This document shows, piece by piece, positions 34,141-41,738 of a DNA stretch of 64,000 bases (position 1 is its first letter; the number at the start of each line of letters is the position of its first letter). The notes beneath the pieces are model-generated. The model was not told the DNA's origin. It saw only the letters and a program-made list of their open reading frames with translations, and did not search any database. The stretch lies in assembly GCF_000381885.1 (NCBI RefSeq), contig NZ_KB907218.1:6840-70839 (forward strand), given 5' to 3'. Source of the DNA: Actinomadura atramentaria DSM 43919 (GTDB lineage: Bacteria; Actinomycetota; Actinomycetes; Streptosporangiales; Streptosporangiaceae). Both the position numbers and the translations under genes were made by a program.

Positions 34141-34626
34141 TCAGGTCGCCGCGGCGGCCTCGGTCGCGGGCCAGCTCATGCGGATCTGCACGCCCTTGGG
34201 GGAGGCGCTGATCTCCACATCGTCGGCCAGCCCCTCGATGACGGCGAGACCGAGGTCCACCGTCCCGTTCGCGAGGGCGAACGCCAGGTCCTCCGGCGTG
34301 CCCACCGCCGTGAGGTCGCCCGACGACCCCTCGGCCCGGTCGCCCGTCCGGCTGCCCGGCCCGGCGATGTCCTCGCCGGGCACGGCGTCCGTCACGGTCA
34401 CCTCGAACCGGCCACCCTCGCCCTTCAACTCCAGGTGGACCGGCTCGTCCGGGCAGTTGCGGCGGTGCGCCTCCACGGCACGGGAGCACGCCTCGCCGAC
34501 CGCCAGCCTCACCTCGTCCAGCAGGGCCTCCTCGACGCCACTGCGGCGGGCCACCGCGGTGACGATCAGACGGGCCGTGCGGACGTGGACGGGCAGCGCA
34601 CTGAATGCAAGCTCAACGATCGCCAT
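34141..34626 (-). CDS. RsbW-like anti-sigma factor (ATP-binding)
   Basis: A 161-residue GHKL ATPase of the anti-sigma type. The N-box DEVRLAVGEACSRAVEAH is clear and a G-box-like segment GTVDLGLAVIEGLADDV follows, separated by a loop of about 40 residues. It lies 15 bp after bldG and is the counterpart of the orf3 product next to bldG in Streptomyces, the protein kinase and binding partner of BldG. It should phosphorylate BldG or bind a sigma factor, switching developmental or stress genes. Confidence 0.85.
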   Translation of the reverse strand: MAIVELAFSALPVHVRTARLIVTAVARRSGVEEALLDEVRLAVGEACSRAVEAHRRNCPDEPVHLELKGEGGRFEVTVTDAVPGEDIAGPGSRTGDRAEGSSGDLTAVGTPEDLAFALANGTVDLGLAVIEGLADDVEISASPKGVQIRMSWPATEAAAAT

Positions 34627-34641
34627 CTCAGCGGGGGCCGC

Positions 34642-34995
34642 CTACTTGGCGTCCTTGCGCTTCTCCTCGGCTTCGGCGATCGAGGTGTGGATGCCGAAGA
34701 CCTTGGTGAGCCCCGTGATGCGGAAGATCTTGAGAATGCGCTCCTGCGTGCAGACCAGCTCCAGGGAGCCGTCGTGCGCCCGGACGCGCTTGAGCCCGCC
34801 GACGAGCACGCCGAGACCGGTGGAGTCGAGGAACTCGACCTTCTCCATGTCCACGAGAAGGTGGAACTTGCCCTTGTTCACCAGGTCGATCAGCTTCTCG
34901 CGAAGCTTCGGCGCCGTGTAGACGTCGATCTCGCCCTCCACCGTGATGACGGTCAGGCCATCGTCGGTGGTGTAGTCGTTCACCTTCAGGTCCAC
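34642..34995 (-). CDS. bldG: anti-anti-sigma factor BldG (STAS domain)
   Basis: A 117-residue STAS protein. VEGEIDVYTAPKLREKL and FLDSTGLGVLVGGLKRVRAH are nearly identical to Streptomyces BldG; the phosphorylatable Ser58 is in DSTG. BldG controls aerial growth and antibiotic production by releasing sigma factors from anti-sigma proteins. GTG at 34995 has GGAGG four to five bases upstream, and an in-frame extension to 35124 is unlike the family. The divergent neighbour is the helicase gene, as in Streptomyces. Confidence 0.92.
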   Translation of the reverse strand: MDLKVNDYTTDDGLTVITVEGEIDVYTAPKLREKLIDLVNKGKFHLLVDMEKVEFLDSTGLGVLVGGLKRVRAHDGSLELVCTQERILKIFRITGLTKVFGIHTSIAEAEEKRKDAK

Positions 34996-35245
34996 AGATC
35001 CTCCAGCGCCGTACAGCACATTCGATTCCGCTCGCTCCGCGGTCCGCGGCGGCGGCCCGGGGGAACGGAACTTCGCCCGAGATTCAACCACGCTCCGGCG
35101 TCGCAGAGGCACGTTATCGCCCACTCAGACGAAACTTCGCGCCATCCCGTCTGACCTGGCGATCTGCCGGGCTTGGCAGGGGGATGGGGCCACCGGCACC
35201 GGGGCGTTCCCCTGGTTTTGCCCATGCTGGCAGACTGAAAACCTG

Positions 35246-37546
35246 ATGGGCGTCCAAAGATCTTCTTCACCCCTCGAACGGCTCCTGGCCGACCCGGGCC
35301 GGCGCGGCCGCATCACCCATGTGGAACGGGTTCCCGCGCGTCCGGGGCGGCACGCGGACTGGCCGGCGTGGGTTCCCGAAATCGTCGTCGGCCGACTCGC
35401 CGCGGCGGGCGTCGAAACGCCCTGGGAGCACCAGGTCGCCGCCGCCGAGCACGCCCGCGCGGGGCGTTCTGTGATCCTCGCCACCGGTACCGCCTCGGGC
35501 AAGTCGCTCGGCTACCTGCTGCCCGCGCTCGCCGCGATCCACGACGAGTCGGCGCGCGCCGAGGGGACGGTCCTGTACCTGTCCCCGACGAAGGCGCTCG
35601 CCGCCGACCAGCTCCGCGCGCTGCGCGCCCTGCGGCTGACGCGGCTGCGCGCCGCGACCTACGACGGCGACACCCCGCGCGACGAGCGGACGTGGGTTCG
35701 GCAGCACGCGAACTACGTCCTCACCAATCCCGACATGCTGCACCGGTCGCTGCTGCCGGGGCATGCGCGGTGGGGCGGTTTCCTGCGGCGGCTCCGGTAC
35801 GTGGTCGTCGATGAGGCGCACGGATACCGAGGGGTCTTCGGGTCGCACGTCGCGCAGATCCTGCGGCGGCTCCGGCGCGTCTGCGCGCGCTACGGCGCCG
35901 AGCCGACGTTCGTCCTGGCGTCCGCGACGACGGCCGAGCCCGCCGCGGCCGCGACCCGGCTGACCGGGCTGCCCGTCGTCGCCGTCGCCGACGACGCGTC
36001 GCCGCGCGGCGAGGCGACGTTCGCGCTGTGGGAGCCGCCGCTCACCGAGCTGCGCGGGGAGCGCGGCGCGCCGATCCGGCGGACGGCGACGGCCGAGGCC
36101 GCCGCGCTGCTCGCGGACCTCGTCGCGGCGGACGTGCAGACGCTCGCGTTCGTCCGGTCGCGGCGCGGCGCGGAATCCGTCGCGCTCAGCGCGAAGCGGG
36201 CGCTCGAAGAGGTCGCGCCCGAGCTGGCCGCCCGGGTCGCCGCGTACCGGGCGGGCTACCTGGCCGAGGACCGCCGCGCGCTGGAGGCGGACCTGCGGTC
36301 CCGCGCGATCACCGGCCTGGCCAGCACGAACGCGCTCGAACTCGGGGTGGACGTGTCCGGGCTCGACGCCGTCGTCGTATGCGGCTGGCCGGGCACGCGC
36401 GCGTCGCTGTGGCAGCAGGCGGGCCGCGCCGGGCGGGCCGGGCAGCCCGCGCTGGCCGTGCTCGTGGCGCGCGACGATCCGCTGGACACCTTCCTCGTCC
36501 ACCATCCCGAGGCGATCTTCGGGACGCCCGTCGAGGCGACCGTGCTCGACCCCGACAACCCGTACGTCCTCGGGCCGCACCTGTGCGCGGCCGCCGCCGA
36601 GCTGCCGCTCACCGAGGCCGACGCCGAGCTGTTCGGGCCCGCCACGACCGCGCTGCTGCCCGACCTGGTGCGGCGCGGGCTGCTGCGGCACCGGCCGACC
36701 GGCTGGTTCTGGACGCGCCGCGAGCGCGCCACCGACCTCGCGGACATCCGGGGCGCGGGCGGCGCGCCCGTCCAGGTCGTCGAGGCCGGGACGGGGCGGC
36801 TGCTCGGCACCGTGGACGAGGCGTCCGCGCACACGACCGTCCACGAGGGGGCCGTCTACCTGCACCAGGGCGAGTCGTTCGTCGTGCGGGCGCTCGACCT
36901 CGACGACTCCGTCGCGCTCGTGGACCACACCGAGCCCGACTACACGACCACCGCGCGCGACGTCACCGACATCCGCATCGTCGAACGGCTCCGCACGACG
37001 GGCTGGGGCGCGGCGACGCTCTGCTTCGGCACGGTCGAGGTGACGCGCCAGGTCGTCGCCTACCAGATGCGGCGGCCGCAGACCGGCGAGATGCTCGGCG
37101 AGAAACCCCTCGACCTCCCGCCGCGCACGCTCCGCACCCGCGCCGTCTGGTGGACGCTCTCCCCTGAACAGGTCGAATCGCTCGGCGACATGGACCTCGC
37201 GGGCGCGGCGCACGCCGCCGAACACGCGTCGATCGGCCTGCTGCCCCTCTTCGCGACGTGCGACCGGTGGGACATCGGCGGCGTCTCCACGGCCGTCCAC
37301 CCGGACACGGGCCTGCTCACCGTCTTCGTCTACGACGGCCACGAGGGCGGCGCGGGCTTCGCCGAACGCGGCTACGACGACGCCGCCGCCTGGCTCCACG
37401 CCACCCGCGATGCCATCGCCGCCTGCGAGTGCCTGACGGGCTGCCCGTCCTGCATCCAGTCCCCCAAATGCGGCAACGCCAACGAACCCCTCGACAAACT
37501 AGGCGCCCTCGACCTCCTGGCCGAACTACTACGCCGAGCCACCTGA
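35246..37546 (+). CDS. DEAD/DEAH-box helicase with DUF1998 (MrfA-type)
   Basis: A 766-residue superfamily 2 helicase. Motifs are ATGTASGKSLGY (I), VVDEAHGY (II), ASATT (III) and QQAGRAGRAGQ (VI). The C-terminal DUF1998 region has a Cys-rich zinc site: CDRWDIGG, then CECLTGCPSC and PKCGNANEP. This architecture matches MrfA, involved in mitomycin repair in Bacillus, and the conserved helicase beside bldG in actinobacteria. It probably acts in DNA repair. Divergent from bldG across 250 bp. Confidence 0.9.
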   Translation: MGVQRSSSPLERLLADPGRRGRITHVERVPARPGRHADWPAWVPEIVVGRLAAAGVETPWEHQVAAAEHARAGRSVILATGTASGKSLGYLLPALAAIHDESARAEGTVLYLSPTKALAADQLRALRALRLTRLRAATYDGDTPRDERTWVRQHANYVLTNPDMLHRSLLPGHARWGGFLRRLRYVVVDEAHGYRGVFGSHVAQILRRLRRVCARYGAEPTFVLASATTAEPAAAATRLTGLPVVAVADDASPRGEATFALWEPPLTELRGERGAPIRRTATAEAAALLADLVAADVQTLAFVRSRRGAESVALSAKRALEEVAPELAARVAAYRAGYLAEDRRALEADLRSRAITGLASTNALELGVDVSGLDAVVVCGWPGTRASLWQQAGRAGRAGQPALAVLVARDDPLDTFLVHHPEAIFGTPVEATVLDPDNPYVLGPHLCAAAAELPLTEADAELFGPATTALLPDLVRRGLLRHRPTGWFWTRRERATDLADIRGAGGAPVQVVEAGTGRLLGTVDEASAHTTVHEGAVYLHQGESFVVRALDLDDSVALVDHTEPDYTTTARDVTDIRIVERLRTTGWGAATLCFGTVEVTRQVVAYQMRRPQTGEMLGEKPLDLPPRTLRTRAVWWTLSPEQVESLGDMDLAGAAHAAEHASIGLLPLFATCDRWDIGGVSTAVHPDTGLLTVFVYDGHEGGAGFAERGYDDAAAWLHATRDAIAACECLTGCPSCIQSPKCGNANEPLDKLGALDLLAELLRRAT

Positions 37547-37709
37547 CCCGACCCCGGCCACCCCGCTCCGCAGCCAGCCGCGCAACGCGCTCCCCTCGGC
37601 GAACCGCTCACCGGTCAATGGCCGGTCAATAGACCACGCCCACGTCGGCGGACGCCCGGTCAGCACGTCCTCGCGGAACGCAGCACGCCGAGGCGCGACC
37701 CGTAGCCGG

Positions 37710-38105
37710 TCAGCTCGCGGGCGGGGCCACCCGCTGGGCGGGCACGGCGTTGGGCACCGTGCCGGGGCCGCCCTGGCCCGCGTTCTGGCGTGCGCGCGCC
37801 AGCTCGCGCTGGAGCTGGCGCTTCTCCATCTCCAGTGTGGTGACCGACTCCTCGTGCTCGTCGCGCAGGTCGCGCAGCTCGCGCCGCAGGTCGATGGAGC
37901 GCCGCGCGCCGCCCGCCGCCACCGCGATGCCCAGCACGAAGACCAGGGAGACGAGCGCACCGGCCAGGAAGACCTGCCACTCGTTCTCGACGCCGGGGAC
38001 GGTGTGGCCGAAGGCCGACAGCGACGCGGCGCCGTCGTTGCCCAGGACGATCGCGGCTCCCACCACCAGCGCGGCGACGATGAGCACCAGACCCAAGAAG
38101 ATCAT
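37710..38105 (-). CDS. small two-helix membrane protein with coiled coil (LapA-like)
   Basis: A 131-residue protein with two transmembrane helices (about 3-22 and 44-64). A charged coiled coil follows (RRELRDLRDEHEESVTTLEM, to about residue 108) and then a Pro/Ala tail. The layout resembles LapA-type proteins, but similarity is mainly compositional. GGAGACGCTCC lies before the ATG. Function unknown; it sits between the helicase and Tad genes. Confidence 0.65.
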   Translation of the reverse strand: MIFLGLVLIVAALVVGAAIVLGNDGAASLSAFGHTVPGVENEWQVFLAGALVSLVFVLGIAVAAGGARRSIDLRRELRDLRDEHEESVTTLEMEKRQLQRELARARQNAGQGGPGTVPNAVPAQRVAPPAS

Positions 38106-38570
38106 GCGGAGCGTCTCCTCTCCGTTTCCGGACGATCCGGGAGAACTCTCTGCCGGCTCCGGAGCCTAGTGCCAACGCCCTCCGAACGCCATCACTCGAT
38201 GATCAAAAATGCCCCCCAACAACGATTTCGTCCACCCACCCCCCACTGACCTGCACAATCCCTCACCAACCCACCGGCATCCCCGCGCCATCTTCCCTTG
38301 ACGTCCACCCCACACCCGAAAGAACAAGCCCCCAGAACCACAACTCCCCAACACCAACCGGCCACCCCGCACCACCCCGTGCCACCCGCACCGCACCGCC
38401 CGCCCAACTCCGCGCCGCGCGTCGCGCAAGGCGCATGGGCGCGGCAGTGCCTTACACGCCTCTCGCGCGGCGTAGTCCGTCCACGTCGCGGCCACGCATT
38501 GTGGGCGCAGCGCAGATGGCGCGATCGAAAGGCCAGTGGTACGTGCGGGTGGGCTTCGGGTGGTTGGCCG
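38106..38570. other. 465-bp spacer with strong C/A strand skew
   Basis: From about 38160 to 38400 the plus strand is overwhelmingly C and A with very little G (for example CACCACCCCGTGCCACCCGC), unlike anything else in the window. A plus-strand RNA here would be C-rich and unstructured, the composition of a Rho utilisation site. It lies downstream of the helicase gene and could end antisense read-through. No gene is supported. Confidence 0.45.
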
Positions 38571-40001
38571 TCAGTGCTTTTCGGGGTGGCGTTTGCGGGT
38601 GGTCGGCTTGCCGAGTTTGGCGGGGCGGCGCCTGGTGGGGCGGGCGCTCGGCGGGGGGTTGTCGGTCTTCGGGGACGTCGCCCAGGTGGGGACGGGGGAA
38701 GCGTCCTCGTTCGTCGGGACCTTGGCCCAGGCGGGGACGGGCGGCGCGGTGTCGTCGTCCGCCGGGGGCTTCGCGGGGTCGAGGAAGGGCGCGTCGGCGG
38801 CGCTGCCGGGTTCGCGGAACAGCTTGCTCGTCGGCGCGGCCGCGACCTCGGCGACGGGGGCGGCGGTCGTCGGCCGCTTCTTCGTGCCCAGCGAGAGGAC
38901 GGCGGTGCGCGCCAGCGCCTCGGCCTCCGTGATGCTTTCTTTGGCGCGGCTCACGCGCTTGCGGCCCGTCCCGCCGCGCGCCGCCCGCGCCGCCATGCCC
39001 TTGCTGCTCAGCCCGGCCTGCGCGACGCGGAGCCGCCGCGTCCACGTGCCGAGGTGCGCGGCGATGACGAGCAGGACCAGCGCGATGCCGACGCTCCGGC
39101 CCCACTGCAGCGGCGCCGGGACGGGGATGTCCGCCGCGGTCGGGGTGCCCTGCTGCCCGGCGACCTGCGGGGCCGGGTAGGTGTAGCCGGGCGTCGCGCC
39201 GTCCGGCTGGACGGACGGCAGCGTGACCGGCGACTGGTTGTTGAACGCCGTCAGCGGCGTGGACGTCGTCGGGGCCGCGCCGGTGCCGGGCAGCGACGGC
39301 GCGGTGCCGGTCGGCGGCGGGAGCGTCGTCCCACCGCCGCCGCTGCCGCCCTGGCCGCCGTTGATCGTGAGGTTCGTCGAGGCGATGCCCGACGAGACCG
39401 TGCCGCCGAGCCCGTTCGACCGCTTCGCGTAGACGTTGACCTTGACGGTCCCGCTCGCGGGGGCCGCGAACGTCGCCGAGCACGCCGCGCCGGAGCAGAA
39501 TTTACTCACCGCGCCGGTCTGCGAACCCTTGCCGGACACCCCGACGGTGTAGCCGCTGAGGTCGACCTCGCCGCCGCGCGTCCAGCTCACCTTGAGCTTC
39601 CCGCCCGAGGCGGTCGCCGTGAGCCCGGCGGGCTGCGCCGGGGGAACCCGGACGGTGAACGTGCTGGTCCCCTCCGTGACCGGGCCGCCGAGGATGCGCA
39701 CCCGGACGACAGCGACGGAGTACTTGCCGTTCCTCGGGATCGCAACAGTGCCCGACAGGTCGCCGCCGAACAACTTGTCGTCGAGCGTCTTCTCCCCGGT
39801 ACCGGGAGCCGTCACGCGAAGCTGGTAGTGAGCCAGTCCGGACTTAGCCTTCACCTCGACCTGCGTGCCGGACTTGATGACCGCGCCGCTCGCCGGGGAC
39901 GTGATGCCGGTGGACGCGGCGCTGGCGGGCGCCGCGAAGAAGACCGGGAAACCGATCGCAAGGGGTGCGGCGAGCACGGCGGCACCGATCCTGCGAATCA
40001 T
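38571..40001 (-). CDS. exported, membrane-anchored protein with Fn3-like domains
   Basis: A 476-residue protein. A signal peptide (IGAAVLAAPLAIGF, cleaved near APASAA) is followed by two beta-sandwich-like regions (about 30-120 and 125-215), the second with an internal Cys pair (KFCSGAACSA). A long Gly/Pro/Thr linker leads to one transmembrane helix (GIALVLLVIAAHLGTW, about 328-345) and a basic, Pro-rich cytoplasmic tail. ATG at 40001 has GAGG eight bases upstream. It lies beside the Tad genes and may be a pilus or wall-associated factor, by position only. Confidence 0.7.
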   Translation of the reverse strand: MIRRIGAAVLAAPLAIGFPVFFAAPASAASTGITSPASGAVIKSGTQVEVKAKSGLAHYQLRVTAPGTGEKTLDDKLFGGDLSGTVAIPRNGKYSVAVVRVRILGGPVTEGTSTFTVRVPPAQPAGLTATASGGKLKVSWTRGGEVDLSGYTVGVSGKGSQTGAVSKFCSGAACSATFAAPASGTVKVNVYAKRSNGLGGTVSSGIASTNLTINGGQGGSGGGGTTLPPPTGTAPSLPGTGAAPTTSTPLTAFNNQSPVTLPSVQPDGATPGYTYPAPQVAGQQGTPTAADIPVPAPLQWGRSVGIALVLLVIAAHLGTWTRRLRVAQAGLSSKGMAARAARGGTGRKRVSRAKESITEAEALARTAVLSLGTKKRPTTAAPVAEVAAAPTSKLFREPGSAADAPFLDPAKPPADDDTAPPVPAWAKVPTNEDASPVPTWATSPKTDNPPPSARPTRRRPAKLGKPTTRKRHPEKH

Positions 40002-40245
40002 GGTCACGGCCTCAATCCCTTCGTCGGATGATCTGCCGAAGGAGCCCCGGGGGTCGTCCGCGCTGGCGGGGCCGGGGGTCGGGGTGGGGGCGAGTGGCGG
40101 CCGGGGTCGGCGCGCCAGTCGATACCGGTGGGTTACCGGAAGCGTAACGTACCACTGCGCGAACTACGTCACGGAACGATGACAAAGAGGCAGGTCGCAC
40201 CCCTCGCTCTCGCACCTATTGACAGTAAGTGCAACGGGACGCCGT

Positions 40246-40659
40246 TCAGGGTACGCCCTCGCTCCCGCTGGGACCAGCCCTCGCCCGCACGATGATCACG
40301 TGGTCCCCGAGCCCGAGGGGGACGCGCAGGCGCGCCGTCACGGCGACGTCCGCGATCCCCGACCGGACCGCGCAGGAGGCCAGCCGCCCGCCCGACTCGG
40401 CCGCGACGTGCCGAGCCCGCCCGCACCGGGCCGCCTCCCCGCCGACCGTTCCGGCGGCGGCGAGCGCGGCGAGGTCGGCGGCGGCCTGCACGCGCGTCCG
40501 CACGCCGCGCACCCCGCCCACGGCCATCGCCGCCGCGCCCGTCGCCCAGACGACGCCCAGGAGAGCCACGACCCAGACGGTTCCCGATCCGCGGTCGTCG
40601 CGCCACCTCAGCCGCCTTCCGCGCCGACCGCCCCTTCTCTGCCGCCCGCTTCTCCCCAT
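40246..40659 (-). CDS. Rv3654c-family TadE-like protein
   Basis: A 137-residue minor-pilin-like protein. After a very basic start (RRGGRRGRRLRW) comes DRGSGTVWVVALLGVVW, a pilin-type hydrophobic segment, then QAAADLAALAAAG, the signature of the helicase-neighbourhood TadE-like family (Rv3654c of M. tuberculosis). AAGGAG lies seven bases before the ATG. It belongs to the Tad/Flp pilus or secretion system. Order with TadE and Flp is conserved. Confidence 0.82.
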   Translation of the reverse strand: MGRSGRQRRGGRRGRRLRWRDDRGSGTVWVVALLGVVWATGAAAMAVGGVRGVRTRVQAAADLAALAAAGTVGGEAARCGRARHVAAESGGRLASCAVRSGIADVAVTARLRVPLGLGDHVIIVRARAGPSGSEGVP

Positions 40660-40783
40660 CCGTGATCTCCTTCCTGGTCGGCCATCCCCACCAGCCGCCG
40701 CAGCGCGCCCCTACACCCGGCGCGCAGCGGTGCTGCGCCGACCGGCTTCTGCCGGCTTCCGGCCGCAACGTCCGGCTTTCGGA

Positions 40784-41188
40784 TCAGTGATCTCCTTTCG
40801 CCGGGTCAGGCGTCGTTGATTCCGCGTCGGGGAGGACGCCCGGTTCCGTCGCGGACGTCGCGCGGCCCGTGACCGTCAGGGCCGGGAGCCCGGACGCGCC
40901 CGGTGGGGCGATCCGCGCGGACACGTCGACGCTCGTCTCCGCCGCGTCCCGGCGCACCGTGACCACCGCGCCGCGCGGGGCCGCCCGCGCGACGAACGAC
41001 CGCACGGCCGCGAGGGGTTCGCCGCGCGCGGCGGCCCGCGCCCCGGCGCGCGCCGCGTCCGCGCAGGCGAGCCGCGCCGACGCCGCCGCGACGCCCCACA
41101 GCGCGACGGCGGTGACGAGCACGAGACTGGGCAGCGCCAGCGCGACCTCGGCCGTGACCATCCCGCCGTCCCGCCCGGCCCGCGCCAC
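40784..41188 (-). CDS. TadE-family minor pilin-like protein
   Basis: A 134-residue protein with the TadE N-terminal motif GMVTAEVALALPSLVLV followed by a membrane segment and a small external domain. The 5' end is uncertain: GTG at 41188 is the first start with a sensible N-terminus, but the frame stays open for another 375 bp through a repeat array, and the repeats abut the start. It is part of the flp-tadE-tadE' unit. Confidence 0.78.
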   Translation of the reverse strand: MARAGRDGGMVTAEVALALPSLVLVTAVALWGVAAASARLACADAARAGARAAARGEPLAAVRSFVARAAPRGAVVTVRRDAAETSVDVSARIAPPGASGLPALTVTGRATSATEPGVLPDAESTTPDPAKGDH

Positions 41189-41388
41189 GTGCCGAACCGC
41201 GCACCTCCAGAACCTGCGGCCGACCTGCGCGTGCCGAACCGCGCACCCCCAGAGCCCGCGGCCAGCCCGCACGTCCTGATCCCCGAGCGGAAGCCCGCGG
41301 CCACTCCGCACGCCCAGGGCCGCGAGCCGCGTGCCGCAGCCAGTCCGCGCGTCCCGGGCCGCGCGCGCCCAATGCCCGCGACCACCGT
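41189..41388. repeat. degenerate tandem array of about 40-bp units between flp and tadE
   Basis: Copies at 41189-41230 and 41231-41272 are 42 bp apart and match at 19 of the first 20 positions (GTGCCGAACCGCGCACC core). Three more decayed units, each ending in a GCGGCCA-CCGCAC-type sequence, run to about 41375. The array separates genes that are usually tightly packed, and may add a leader to the tadE mRNA. Confidence 0.65.
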
Positions 41389-41571
41389 TCATGACGCAAG
41401 CTGCAGCGCCTTCCGCACGATCCCCATCAGCGCCGACTTCACCTCCGACGCCGTGACGACCTTGTAGAGCACCCCCGCGAACGCCGCCGCCGCGACCGTC
41501 CCGATCGCGTACTCCGCCGTCGACATCCCGAGGTCCCGCGCGCCGCTCCGGCACCGCTGCCACCGATTCAT
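41389..41571 (-). CDS. flp: Flp-pilin-like DUF4244 protein
   Basis: A 60-residue pilin candidate. Short basic leader, then GMSTAEYAIGTVAAAAFAGV, with the Gly before the cleavage site and Glu at +5 typical of Flp/type IVb pilins processed by a prepilin peptidase. AAGGGAAG lies before the ATG; a longer frame to 41706 is not pilin-like. It is the main structural subunit of the Tad system here and runs opposite to ssd-tadABC. Confidence 0.85.
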   Translation of the reverse strand: MNRWQRCRSGARDLGMSTAEYAIGTVAAAAFAGVLYKVVTASEVKSALMGIVRKALQLAS

Positions 41572-41590
41572 CCGGCTTCCCTTCCCGAGA

Positions 41591-41611
41591 GGGCGCGACC
41601 TGTTCGCGCCC
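41591..41611 (-). other. hairpin in the flp leader
   Basis: A perfect 8-bp stem, GGGCGCGA and TCGCGCCC, with loop CCTGT lies 20 bp before the flp start codon. It may stabilise the mRNA or be the remnant of an intercistronic element left by rearrangement. Confidence 0.4.
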
Positions 41612-41687
41612 TGCGGGACGAGAGTGCGGCCGGGCGCAAGACCCAGGAGAACCGAACGACGTTCTGTGGATAACCCCGGGAACGACA

Positions 41688-41722
41688 AGCGGGGGCGGAG
41701 CCGCACCGGCCCCGCCCCCGCT
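41688..41722 (-). terminator. hairpin terminator of acs
   Basis: An 11-bp perfect stem, AGCGGGGGCGG (41688-41698) and CCGCCCCCGCT (41712-41722), lies 16 bp after the acs stop on the minus strand and separates acs from flp. Confidence 0.72.
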
Positions 41723-41738
41723 CCGACGTCCCCGCAGG

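Noticed and set aside
37547..37709. Possible gene or terminator between the helicase and the small membrane protein gene
   Set aside because: Only short repeats (CCGGTCAATGG, CCGGTCAATAG) are visible; neither a convincing hairpin nor a coding frame.
38192..38407. 71-codon Gly/Trp/Cys-rich frame on the minus strand
   Set aside because: Its composition simply mirrors the C/A-rich plus strand; no ribosome site and no family.
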